Source: Pyrenula massariospora
Lineage: Eukaryota > Ascomycota > Eurotiomycetes > Pyrenulales > Pyrenulaceae
DNA: 64,000 bases
Assembly: GCA_021030905.1 (NCBI GenBank)
Contig: JAGFMI010000006.1
Location: 1,736,001-1,800,000, forward strand
Reading direction: 5' to 3'
Part shown: one piece after another, positions 21,034-32,583 of the stretch
How the letters are laid out: each line of letters opens with the position of its first letter
Position numbering within the stretch: the first letter of the stretch is position 1
The notes under the pieces: generated by a model
Told to the model about the DNA's origin: nothing
What the model saw: the letters and a program-made list of their open reading frames with translations, nothing else
Database searches by the model: none
Program-made: the position numbers and the translations under genes

Positions 21034-23481
21034 ATGGAGCAAACTCAGCCAGAAGCCGCTTCTAAGCCAACGCAAACAATGACACAGATAGCCGAGAAGG
21101 CCCTCCCTTCGAAATGCAAGCTCGGCAGGGGATTGGTGAGCTATTGTCCGACGATGGACCTGGTAGCCATTGCGACAGAGGATGGAGCAGTGCACGTTTT
21201 TCGATTCAACGGGCAGAGGGTCTTTGGTGGGGAATTTGGAAAAGACATGGTTAGAGGGCTGGCTTGGAAGGCAGACGGTATGTCCATTCCGAGTACTTTC
21301 CTCATAGGACGCACAAGATGCTGATTTAATGAAGGACAGATGCTAGCTGTTGCCCTTGGGGATGGGAGCTTGAGGCTGATGTCTGCTTTCAGTGGGAAGA
21401 CGGTGCATGTGCTACAGACAAATACGCCTTCGCAATCAACTGCTACATCCACCACTGCCACTGTCTCACATCTATCCTGGACTACACACTTCGCCTCTCC
21501 GCCGGTCATTTCCGAGCTCCTCACCGTCTCCGACCAGAAACATGCAACCATTACCATTGATGATCTCCTTGACTCCAACGTTTCCGCTTCGCAATTCGCC
21601 AAACTTGCGAAAGCAGATCTTCCTCGGGCGCTAGCCGCCATTGACATCGAGACAAGCCTCCCAAAACTCAGCACTCTCCCACCAACGAATGAGAACGACG
21701 ACGTCTTCAGCACGCGAGCGAGCGTAGATGGCATCTTCCACTCCACTCAACAAGCATCAAACCCCACAAGCGGCCTCCAACCCGACAAAGTCGACGTCCT
21801 CCTCACCGCCTCCTCGGACGGAAAAATTAACCTGAAAATCTACGACTGCTTCGAAATCGGCTCCATCTCCCTCCTCCCCGCCTTAGCCACCATCTTTCCG
21901 CCTCCTCACCACATCACCACTCCCTCCTCGACTCCCCCATCAGCCACCAACCTCAAAATCACCCACACCACAGCCCACCCCCTCTCCCCAGCCCTCTCCC
22001 TCTTCCTCCAACCCCTCTCCCCCCCATCACCAACCTACCACCTCCCCCTCCCCCTCCCCTTCCTCCCCCACCCCCCACTCCCCCTCCTCGCCGCCAAATG
22101 CACCCAACTCACCAACCTCCTCCGCTACCTGGCCCAAACCACCCACACCATCGCCACCGAGCGCCGCGCCGCCCTCGACCTGCCCCGTAAGTTCATCCGT
22201 AGCCTCGAGGCCGAGCTACCCGAGGGCCTGAGCTGGGAGGGGGCCGCGCTGCACACGCTGCTGACGGGGCACTGCGGGGAGGCGATGAGGGAGTGGCTGG
22301 CGGAGGTGGTGGGGGAGAGGGGGGTGAAGAGGTGGGAGAAGGCCGGGGGGGTGGGGGTGGAGAATGTGAGGAGGTTGGTGCATGAGTGTCTGTTGCCGGC
22401 GGTGGAGAGGGGGCAGGTGATTGTGGGGAGGTTGAGGGGGTTGGGGGTGGAAGGGGTGGCGGGGTGTGCGGATGTGTTGGATTGTCTTGGGTTGGGGGGG
22501 CAGAGGTGTTTGGTTGCGGTGATGAGGGAGGGGGTGGGGTTTGAGAAGTTTGTCAAGTGGTTGGGGGTGGAGGTTGGGGTTAGGGGGTGTGAGGAGGGGG
22601 GGTCGCAGTGGGAGGAGTTGGAAGCGGGGAGGGAGGGTTTAGATGTTGCGGGGGTGGTGGAGTACATTGGTATTAATAGAGGGATGGGGGAGGGGGTGGG
22701 GCGGTTTGTGGGGGACGACACAGCGAAGGGAGACGGGTGGAGGCCGCCGGATGGGACAGAAGGGGGACTTTATGAGAAGTATAAAGAGATGCTACGGGGA
22801 AATGGGGACGGAGATGGGGAGCGACCGCCGACGCTGGACGATCTGGTCGAGTACCTGAAGGTGCTTTGCGAGAAGGTATTTACGCGGATCGCGGAGTCGC
22901 TGAAGAAGAATGTGCTCCTCGGCAAACCGGAGATGGTGTGCGACGCAGAGACAGAGATCCTCGCTACCCGCTTGGTTACAGGGGAAGACAATGTTTTGCG
23001 GATGTACGTCACGTCTGCTTTGAGTACGGCGGTCGAAACGAATAGCACGGGGTCTTATGCATACGGCGGGATGCTACGGGTGCAGAGTTTCAAGCTGGGG
23101 AAGAATAATGAGCTCATTAGGCAGCGCGAAGAGAGCGTGGAGTGCGGCAAGGCGATTGCAGATGTTGCCTTTGTGGATGATGAGTCGATACTCGTGCTCT
23201 GCTCAGTAGACGGAGGCGCAAAACTGATAGAGATTGGGTATGCGGGAGAGAAAGGTTTGGAGTCGGAGCTGAGGCACACCTTCGAGGGGAGAGGAAGACC
23301 GGTGAGGCTGGAGGTTAACGGAAGGAAGGGCAGGAGGGCGGTCGTGGTGGTTGATGGAGAAGGGTTGGGGTACAGGGTTTTTGACATCGATGGGAGGGTG
23401 GAAGCGGACCAGGAGAATGGAGATGTTGACAAGGTGGGAGAGCATGGTGGGCAAGGTCAAGACTGGGAGATGAGTGGGTAA
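21034..23481 (+). CDS. APC4: Anaphase-promoting complex subunit 4
   Basis: This is a scaffold subunit of the APC/C ubiquitin ligase, which drives mitotic exit by marking cyclins and securin for destruction. It has 796 residues from exons 21034-21277 and 21335-23481. The N-terminal WD40-like propeller starts with YCPTMDLVAIATEDGAVHVFRFNGQRVF and MLAVALGDGSLRLMSAFSGK, the typical APC4 opening. The helical APC4 domain follows from about residue 330 (LHTLLTGHCGEAMREWL). A second set of strands ends the protein. The coding strand is extraordinarily C-rich up to about 22,140 and then G-rich with few C, a change within one exon that hardly affects the reading frame. No stop interrupts it. Confidence 0.85.
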
Positions 23482-24211
23482 ATCCCTAGGTATTATTGAG
23501 GAATGAGGGGATATGGTAGCATTGAAGGAGGAGCATGTGCGATAGAGTCTATGCACCAATGTATAGTATCCGAACCCTTATCTGGGTCTTTCGTGCACAC
23601 AAGCATTTAAAAGTAAATGGAATTATATGTGGTCTTAGTTTAGTGCTGGTCACGTGAAAGGTTTCCTGTAGGGATGTCCACCGAATGTCGGATGAGGTTG
23701 AGACGTAGAGTGGCCAGGAAGTCAATAACAGATTTTCACTAGTGATATAGTCCCCTGAAATATCATCGTCGAGCATATAGGAAGTGAAACAGCCTCCCAT
23801 CCTTTGTGCAGCCGGTGTGGTGTCCCCAGTGTTTCTAAGGTGACAAGGGCCACGCGAAAGAGCGGGCTATGATTGGCTGATGCGAGCCTCATCGGTGGGC
23901 CGCACATCTGGAAAAGCATCGCCGCACTTCAACGCTGGACCGCAACTTCCAACCCATTACCAGGCACTCTCTTTCTTCATCTAGACTTTAATAGACCTTC
24001 GGCCAGCTTGCCCTGCAAGTCTCTTTCGCTTTCTCCCTCCCGCTCTCCCGTCGAGCGCCGTCGACACCACTTCAGCCAGTCGGCGTCTTTCCTCCGTTTT
24101 CTACAGCCTTCGGCCCCTGCAGCGGTGACGTTGTTTAGATTCGGAACCATTTACTCGCAAACATTGATACCATATTACAACTCGGGGATTTAACGCGGCC
24201 ATTGACCCAGC
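23482..24211. other. Intergenic region, APC4 to importin beta
   Basis: No supported gene. It should hold the APC4 3' end and the importin promoter. An ATTGG (inverted CCAAT box) lies near 23870, about 340 bp upstream of the importin ATG. Confidence 0.45.
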
Positions 24212-27131
24212 ATGGATGTCACTCAGGTGCTCGAAAGCACTCTATCGGCCGGTATGCTCGACTTCATTGGCCGGTTGTTTGTTATGAGTCGCTAACCTCG
24301 TTCAGATGCTTCCACGCGACAGAACGCCGAACAGCAACTCTCGCAAGCTGCTGAAGTCAATTTTGTAAGATTCCATCTTGCTAATCAACAGTTTTCGGTT
24401 TTGATCCCCTGTTCTCTCGCTAACGCCCGTACTCTCAGACCACCTACCTCACCACCCTCGGTCAAGAGCTTGCCAATGAAAGCGCTCCACCCCACATCCG
24501 GACCGCCGCTGGCCTTGCCCTCAAAAATGCCTTCTCCGCTCGAGAAGCTGCTCGCCTACGTGAAGTCCAGACAAGATGGCTAGAACAAGTCCCTGCAGAC
24601 ATCAAGAACCAGATCAAGCAGCTCGCTTTGCAGACTTTAGGTTCAGATGCTCGGCCCGCCCAGTCTGCGGCGCAATTGATTGCATCCATCGCCGCTATCG
24701 AGCTTCCCAGGAACGAATGGCCGGAGCTGATGGTCGCTTTGGTGCAAAATGTGGGGCAAGGAAACGACTCTCTAAAGCAGAGCAGCTTAACAGCGATCGG
24801 GTTCGTCTGCGAGACCGACGATATTGAATTAAGAGAATCGCTAGCGAGTCAGTCAAATGCCATCTTGACAGCGGTTGTACAGGGAGCAAGGAAAGAAGAG
24901 CCCAATCACGAAGTCAGGTACGCCGCGCTCTCCGCGCTGGGCGACGCGATCGAATTCATCCGGACGAATTTTGAAAACGAGGGGGAGCGGAACTACATAA
25001 TGCAGGTGGTCTGCGAAGCCACACAAGCTCAGGATGATGTGAGGATACAAGCCAGCGCTTTTGGATGCCTGAACCGCATAATGGGTCTTTATTACGACAA
25101 GATGAGATTTTACATGGAGAAGGCTCTGTTTGGCCTTACCATTCTAGGGATGAGAAGCGAGGAAGATGATGTAGCTAAGCTTGCTATTGAGTTCTGGTGC
25201 ACCGTTTGCGAAGAGGAGATTGCTATTGAAGATGACAACAATGCGGTAAGTCTAGCCCCACTACAGGTCCCAGAATTTTGGCTCACATCCAGACAGGCTG
25301 CAGCTGAAGGTGCCGTTCCAATGCGAGCAATGTTCAATTTCGCAAGGATCGCTTCGTCTCAGGTCATCCCGGTCCTTCTTGAACTTCTAACCAAAGTCGA
25401 CGAGGATGACGCAGAAGATGAGTATAACGTGGCTCGAGCTTCCTATCAATGTCTCCAGCTCTATGCTAATTGTATCGGCGGAGAAGTTGTGCCTCATATC
25501 CTTCAATTTGTTGAGCAAAACCTCAGACACGACGACTGGCACAAGCGAGATGCTGCTGTCGCTGCTTTCGGCGCTATCATGGACGGACCACAGCTCGAGC
25601 TCTTGGTACCGCTCGTCAAACAAGCGGTCAATGTCATCCTTGAGAGAATGAACGACCCGGTCTTGACAGTGAAAGATTCTGCGGCTTATGCTATTAGTCG
25701 GATCTGCGAATTCTGTCCCAACGCCATCGACCCTAATAATCATCTGCAACCGTTGATGACAGCTTTGTTCAATGGCCTAGCCAGCCATCCGAAGATGGCG
25801 GCTTCGTGCTGCTTAGCCTTGATGAATCTAGCCGATCACTTTTTGCCTGATTCTGATGAAGTACCAGCCGACAACCCCCTCCGCCAACATTTCGAGAATA
25901 GTATCACTTCACTCCTTCAAGTCACCGAGAAAGCTGGGAGTAACAACCAATTGCGGACAGCAGCATACGAGGTGTTGGTATCGTTTGCTACCAATGCCCC
26001 AGACGAGAGCTTGAGCGTTGTCGCGAATCTATCGACTGTAATACTAGAACGGTTCGAGCAGACGATTCCCATGCAGCAGCAAGTCGTTAGTATCGAGGAT
26101 CGATTGATGCTTGAGGAGCTGCAAATCAGCGTTGCTAGCGTCATGCTTGCCATTGTCCAGCGCCTTGAACAACATATTGCTCCGCAAACTGATCGCATCA
26201 TGGAAGCCTGCTTGCAAGCTCTCAAGACCCTGCCAGGCAAGTCCGGTGTGCCTGATACCATCTTTGCAGTCATCAGCTCCGTGGCTGGTGCTATTGAAGA
26301 TGACTTTTTGAAGTACATGCCCGCATTTACAGAGTTCCTGTACCGGGCATTAGGCAATCAGGAAGAACCAGCTCTCTGCGCCATTGCGATTGGGACGGTT
26401 AGCGATGTGGCCCGTGCGCTTGGTGAGAAGGTGCAGCCGTTCTGCGACACGTTCATGAACTACCTTTTAAATAACCTTCGGAGTAATACTCTGAGCAATC
26501 AACTCAAGCCGGCCATCTTGGAATGCTTTGGCGACATTGCTCGCGAGATAGGCGTGCAGTTTGAGAGTTATTTTGGGGTCGTAGCTCAGGTGCTACAGCA
26601 GGCTGCAGGAGTTACCGCCAGCTCGGATGTTAGTCTCGATATGATGGATTACATCACATCTCTCAGGGAAGGTATCATCGATGCGTGGGGCGGGATACTT
26701 CTCGCTTTCAAAGGGACCGAAAAGAGTGAGTATATTTTAAAATTTTCGGGCGAGTTTACGCTAACGAGAGGATGTAGTTCAACTCTTAGGCCCGTATATT
26801 AAGCATATATTCGAACTCATCGAATCGATCTATCGGGATCCGAATCGTAGTGAGGGACTGCTGAGGTCTTCACTTGGTTGTCTTGGGTTCGTGCCCGCTA
26901 TCACTTCTGTTGTTTCACATACTAATTGGTATCGACAGTGACCTTGCGGATGGTTTCCCCAACGGAGAGATCTCTCAGTTTTATCAAGCACAATGGGTGT
27001 CAGACTTCATCAAAGAAGCAAGGCTCAACCGCGACTTTACGCAACGAACGATCGACACCGCACGCTGGACGAGGGAGCAGGTTAAGAGGCAGCTTCAGGC
27101 GGCGCAGCATCAAGGTACTATCATGCAGTGA
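24212..27131 (+). CDS. KAP95: Importin subunit beta-1 (karyopherin Kap95)
   Basis: This is the nuclear import carrier that binds importin alpha through its HEAT repeats and is released by Ran-GTP. It has 878 residues in six exons: 24212-24251, 24306-24364, 24439-25245, 25297-26725, 26778-26886 and 26939-27131. Landmarks are the start MDVTQVLESTLSADASTRQ, LKNAFSAREAARL, the acidic loop CEEEIAIEDDNNA, HDDWHKRDAAVAAFGAIMDGP, LKPAILECFGDIAREIG, and the end DTARWTREQVKRQL. The third intron (25246-25296) is 51 bp and has no stop, so its retention would add 17 residues next to the acidic loop. Comparison with the known yeast pattern supports splicing. Housekeeping gene, clearly intact. Confidence 0.95.
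25246..25296 (+). other. Stop-free intron of 51 bp in importin beta
   Basis: GTAAGT donor and agacag acceptor. The length is a multiple of three and the intron has no in-frame stop, so a retained copy would insert 17 residues without breaking the protein. It follows the acidic loop codons directly. Confidence 0.8.
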
Positions 27132-28102
27132 TTGTTGCCATGACATTTACATGCTTGGAGTATCTTTATTGCATTTGCCCCAAGCCCCCCCTTCCCTGCC
27201 CCAGCACTGTGCACGACATCATCCACCATGTTCCTGGCCCCGGTCTTGTACGGCTTTTTAATAGCCGTTATCACATCACAGCACTGAGATTCCCTCTCAT
27301 GGACCCCTTTGTCACTGCACAGAATAGCACCAATTCGATCCGCCTAGCACAGCACAGCACCCGCATAACCCGGCACGCTTATCTACTCCGCCTCGCCAAA
27401 TCATCCACGCACCCTATGATTCCTGTCCCAGCATCCACTCTCGACTCACACCTAACACAGTCCAAGTCTCCGCTTCCACCATCCGAAGACCGTCAAACCC
27501 CGACCCCGAACGTCAGCAATCCATGGACTCGCGCCTCCTCGAGCCGGCCCGCGAACCCCAAACTCAACCGTCTTCGAGTACTCTGGATCCAGCGGTAACG
27601 AGCGATACATCTGCAGCAACCACAACAGATGAGACCCCAGCCCAGACGACGGATACGCCCTCTATGCTGAACTCCCGTAGCTTCATTTCCAACCATTACC
27701 CGATGTATCCCCTAAGCGCCTCCCGTAGCCTTTTTTTGTCAAAACGGCCTCCAAACCCTGGGCCCCGGAAGAGCGTCTTGTCTACGACTATGCCCAAACG
27801 ATAATTGGCCCACTTTATGACTCTCCCGTTGTCTTCAGAAGCTAGTGCTGTCTGCTCGTTTGGCTTGGTCTATTGTTCCATTCCTTCGACTCTCGCTGAC
27901 GCTACCCTTCTTTATCACAGCAGACTTATGCTTAGCGGATGTGGACGTTGAGGCGCTTGACTACTCGGGATTCCAAGACATGATGTGGAGAGATGAGCAG
28001 GAGATGGGCTGGGGAGATATCGCTGGCGGCGGGATGGGGGTCAGTCTTAGGATTTTGCGGTCTCAGCCCGGTATGGGGATGGTGGCGGGCATTGACGATT
28101 AA
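27132..28102 (+). CDS. Possible multi-exon gene of unknown function
   Basis: The best part is the 3' end: a frame from the acceptor near 27952 reads DVDVEALDYSGFQDMMWRDE and ends GMGMVAGIDD at 28102, with coding-like composition. A second credible piece starts after the tag at about 27733 and reads ASKPWAPEERLVYDYAQTII to about 27840. Upstream frames from about 27301 or 27523 are rich in Ser, Thr and Pro. A convincing donor between the two good pieces was not found, so the structure is unresolved. No family was recognised. Transcript data would be needed to place exons. Confidence 0.35.
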
Positions 28103-29297
28103 CCGGGTTATGTGATGCTAGAAGGAGATTGCCAGGTTACGAAGGCGGAAAACTGTCTTTTGCTTTCCTTTGCTTTGCTTTGCCTATGGGTGGATGGATG
28201 GGAGGCCTGACCCTGCCTATCTAGTTAGCAAGGGTTGGCGTGAGTTTATTTTCCACGCAGCGCACACAGGTGTTACCCTCTCCGTTTCCTGACTATGGTT
28301 AGAAAAGAATACATGATCATATCATAGATACCTTGGTGAGCTTTTGTATCCTTTTAACAGGATCAACCCGGTCCCGCTGTTTCTCATTCCACCTGTTCGT
28401 TTGGCCTTTGGATTGATGCTCGATAACAATTTATATTTCGACTGTTTTTACACATCGACGCAGGCAGATCGCACCGAAAAACGACCTCCATAATTTCTCC
28501 CCAGCCGAAAACCCCTACCCACCCCCGTACCCACGTACTCGCCAAGAGTTGTGTGCAATAGAACCCCCCAGCTGCGGGGATCCGTCTCTGCTCTACTCTA
28601 CTCTACGGCCTCCCCTGAGCCTACACACTGAATACCATACCCTTACTTGATAACACAAACACAACTAATCACTATCTATCCATTCATCCGTGCATGCGGA
28701 CAACTTGCCATCTTCTCACCACAAAATTAGCTCCTGTCGCTTTGTAGCTGCGGTTGTTGTGGATTTTGTTGTGGCTGCAGTGGCCTGGAGTGTACTGCGG
28801 TTGGCTCGATTCGACTCGGTGCTCGTAAAGGCGTGGGGGTTTGGTTGGCTAGCCTTTTGGGAGGTGGCTGCGGTGGGGGATAGGATGGATATTAGGGTGG
28901 GGACGGGGATAGAGGGAGGTGATTTCGATGTTTGATGTTTGAACACTGCTGGTGAGATTGTGATTGTCGGGTTGGTACAGTCGTTGAAAGGTAGGGCGGT
29001 ACTCTCTGGTGGTTGTCTATTACTATAGAGCATTTTAGTCCCAGCTAGGAATTCTAGGGACTAGGGAAGTCCGTTGTTTGAGACGAGAAGACCAGTATTG
29101 TGTCTAGATATAGGATGACGGCATGTCATAGATTGTTTGTACAGTAAGGTATATAATTAATGTACATATCTATATACATACCAAAGAGAAGAGCTGACTG
29201 TTTAAGCAAAGTGATATCGCAAGTCGCTGTGAGACCTGCAAATGGATCGAGGTTGAGGATTGGGACTCTGGCTGCGACTAGACCACTAATCCGTCAT
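28103..29297. other. Intergenic region
   Basis: No supported gene. There are short simple repeats: ctttg units near 28166 and ctcta units near 28590. Opposing open frames at 28690-29033 overlap each other and show no family. The last part should be the 3' UTR of the minus-strand MoaC gene. Confidence 0.45.
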
Positions 29298-32200
29298 CTA
29301 TCCTGAGCCCGTCCCCGACGACAACGACGACTTATCGTCTTCCTCCCACTTCCAGTCTTCATCTGCTGGCTCTGTTCTCTTAGCCTCTGTGCTCGAGGGG
29401 CCCTCCCCTTCCTTCTCAGTCCCATCCTCTTTCTCGTTCTCGTTCGCAACCTCAAACCCAATCTGCCTCGCCGCCTGCTTCATCTTCGCTCTCCTCTCCT
29501 CCGCCGCCCACTTCGCTTCTATCGGCTCTATGTCTTCCTCCGAAAGCTCTCTTTCCTCTTCTCCTTCGACATCGTCTGTCTCCGCTTCCGCTCCAACGAC
29601 AGGATCCTCCATCCGATCAATCTCCTCCAGTTCTTGGTCAAGGTCCCCCCTCTTCTTCTTCCCGGCCTTTTTCCGTTGCTTAAATGCCGCCATCCGCTCT
29701 CTACTCTTTCTCCTCTGCCTTCCACTCCTGTATTTGAATTTCGTTATAGGCGACGCATTCTCAGTCTGCACTTTGAGCACCTCCACCTCGGCTCTCCCCG
29801 CCGCAACCTCCCGTCTCGTCAGCTCCTGCTGCTCCTGCAATTCCTGTCGCCACTTGAGTTTCTGCTCCGATATCAATTCTTTCTTTAGGATGCGGGCTCT
29901 TTCCCACGGCGTCATCGTCGTCTCGCCTGTTGTGGATTGTCCGGTCGGATCAGTCTCACCGCCCTCCTTCCCCTCATTCGGGGGCGTTAGACCACCACTT
30001 TCCTCTTCGTCTTCCCCAGATTTCGACGGGGCGCTAAGGTTGATGCGGACAGACCGAGATCCCTCATCGTCTTTACGGCTCCGGACGACGATGGGGGGTT
30101 TTCCGATGGAGTGATCGGGAAGATTGGAGTGGGCGTTGAATTTTCTGATCAGAGGCCCTTTGGGTGAGGTGCCCAAGGAATGGTCTACGGATGCGTCTGT
30201 GTCCAAAGGAGGAGAACGGGCAGGCTTGGAGTCTGTGGTGTTTTGCTGCAGGATGGACTTAGCCCTTCTCTCCTGTCTCTGCTGTGGTATTCGCGTGCCC
30301 AGATCGGCTTTTGTCGAAGATGAGTTTTTGAAAGCTGGTGTTGGCTTCAACGGGGAGAGGGGGCTATTTGATGCAATTTCTGGCGGTTGCAAAAAATCTA
30401 GTGGTTCGTCGGGAGAAGTAGAGTCGGGAGAGCTAAGATTGGGAGGGATAAAGTCGGGAGAGATAGAGTCGGGAGAGGTAGAGTTAGAAGAGGCAGTGTT
30501 AGAAGAGATAGCGTTGGGAGATGTAGAGCCGGGAGAGGTAGAGCCGGAAGAAGCAGAGTCGGGAGAAGTAGAATCAATCAATTGCTTATCGTTAGTAGCG
30601 GTCTCAACAGGAGGGGTGGACTGTCTATTGCTGCGGGCGCGAGTCTCCTCTTCCACCATACCCATAAGCGCTCCAGGTGCTTTTACAGTGACTCTTTCAG
30701 TGTCGTTATTAGGCGAACTCTCATTTTTTTTAGTCACATCTTTCTCTTCCTTTCCTTGTTTCTGAGCCACGTCGTGAGATTCTCTGAGCTGTCTATTTCT
30801 CTCTCTTTTCTCTTTTCTTCTTTTTTTTCTTTTCTCTCTTCTTACCGACTCCCTATCCTCTTTATTTGCCTTTACTTCCGTTTCTCGGTCTTCCAGTCGC
30901 TTCGAATCCTTAGCAGACGAATCTTCGGCTCCACCTTGGGACTCAGTAATCCCAACAAACCTCAAATCATACTCGTCTGCATCAGATAAGGGAACCATAG
31001 CTCCAGACCTACGATGCCAGACCCACGTCCCAGACCTTCCGCCAGACTTGTACACCACCTTCGACGTCCTCAGACGCAAGCCTTTATCCACCGATTTGCA
31101 CATGTCGTAGATGGTGAGGCCCGCGACGGTCGCCGAGGTCAGAGCTTCCATCTCCACGCCAGTACGGCCGACACACTCGACTCTCGCTGTGATTGTGACA
31201 CCGCCACCAAAGTATTCATACCTGGCTAAATTATCTGATTTATGCAGGGCCAGGTCGACGGCGACGTGGGTCAGCCCGAGGGAAGGATGCGCTAGGGGAA
31301 GTAAGTCAGGTGTACGCTTGGCGGCTTGAATTCCGGCGATGCGGGCAGCGGCGAAGGCATCGCCTTTGGGGAGGGATGAAGTCGCGAGGAGAGTGTAAGG
31401 TGTTGGATTAGAGAAGAGGATACCTGTCTTGGCGACGGCAACGCGATGGGTGAGAGGTTTGTCGGTTATGGAGATCATGTGAGCGTCACCGGTGGAGGTG
31501 AGGTGTGAAAGCGTGGGAGAGGAAGCGTTGTTGGAAGGTGACTGTGTGGGGGCTAGTTTTGGAATTGACGATTTTACTGTGGATGACGGTACCGAGGGAG
31601 TATCTTTGTGCAATGCCTTTGGTGGGACGGCGACTTTTGAATGATCAGATAGTGAGCGTGGTCTTGATACCGAGGACAGCATCTGCGGGGATAGAGACTT
31701 TGAAGGAGAAGGTGCTCTGGGAGGTTTCGGTGGAATAGCAGATGACTTTTCTGATGAAACTTCGTCTATTGATGGCGTCCCCATAGAAAGCTTTTCTGGT
31801 TCCGCTGTCTCGGCAGTTGGCACTGGATCCCGGGTTGTTGGAGACACGTCCTCTTCGGGAATAAGTCCCTTCATTGGAGGTGTTTCTATTGTTGTGGGCG
31901 TCTTATCTGTGGATGTAATCTCATCTGTAAAAATTGTGTCGTCTGCAGGTGTCTCATCTCTGGAAAGTATCTCATCTGTGTCAAAATTCATGTCATCTAG
32001 GTCCGACACTTGAGGGAGGGATTTGTCGACAGATATATCGCTCACACCACGAGATGTCTCTATTTGATGATCTTCCGCGCTGGATCCTTGTGTGTTATTG
32101 ATTTCCTGGTCAGAAATAACCTTTGATGGTGAGGGTGGTGAGGAAAAGCTTTCTATAGGAGGCGTTCCTGATGGGGATGGTTCTGAAGGCTGTGATTGGG

Positions 32201-32341
32201 TTGAGTAAAAGCGAACTGTAGGTGATGTAGGCGCTTGTGAGGAAAGGAGGTGGATGGGAAGCCGAGGTGGTGAGCTCGGAGACAATGACCGGGGATGATT
32301 GATCGATGCTGAGGCGGATAGCCAGTGATTGGGCTGACGAC
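29298..32341 (-). CDS. Cyclic pyranopterin monophosphate synthase (MoaC) with long tail; 3' part of a MoaA-MoaC gene
   Basis: MoaC turns the MoaA product into cyclic pyranopterin monophosphate, the first stable intermediate of molybdenum cofactor synthesis. The domain begins at LTHLTSTGDAHMISI and holds LPKGDAFAAARIAGIQAAKR (catalytic Lys in KGD), LLPLAHP, GRTGVEMEALTSATVAGLTIYDMCKSVDKG (second catalytic Lys) and YKSGGRSGTW. Ahead lie about 240 Ser/Pro/Thr-rich residues with RFYSTQ, a mitochondrial-type cleavage motif. After it come about 580 residues of Lys/Arg- and Asp/Glu-rich, low-complexity sequence, including STSPD-type repeats, that no MoaC needs. There is no ATG at a natural start. 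The acceptor at 32342 joins in phase to MoaA (donor after 32584), giving a fusion of about 1,461 residues, as in fungal cnxABC-type genes. Confidence 0.8.
30418..30575 (-). repeat. Degenerate 15-bp tandem repeat coding STSPD-type units
   Basis: About ten imperfect 15-bp units (plus-strand consensus near gtagagtcgggagag) lie in frame inside the MoaC tail. They encode five-residue blocks such as SPDST and SPDSI. The period keeps frame, so unit gain or loss would not break the protein. Confidence 0.75.
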
Positions 32342-32583
32342 CTGTATAGACACAGGGAGATCAGCTTCCGAACAATGCAAGTCAAAGTAAGCTAGAGAAT
32401 TTCTAAAGTGGCGGCCCCGATCAACGACCATGGCCCAGTCCCGAATCGGTACCGGTACACAACGTAGCAATAGCAGAATCTCGATAGGAATAAGGATTGG
32501 AAATCACCAAAATGGGATTCTCTGACATTTCCAATTTCTCCTATTTATCATAACAATCTCAACACATGCAGAATCTCACCCAC
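32342..32583 (-). other. MoaA-MoaC junction intron containing the MoaA stop
   Basis: Read on the minus strand, MoaA ends ILIGG then TGA at 32578-32576. A GTGGGT donor after the first Gly codon base (32584) and the tacag acceptor at 32342 give a 242-bp intron that removes the second Gly and the stop and puts MoaC in frame. The stronger-looking donor GTGAGA two codon bases later gives a wrong phase with this acceptor. The intron is long for this locus (others are mostly 45-100 bp). Confidence 0.55.

Noticed and set aside
28690-29033. Open frames on both strands between importin beta and MoaC
   Set aside because: Low complexity, overlapping, no family; not enough to call a gene.
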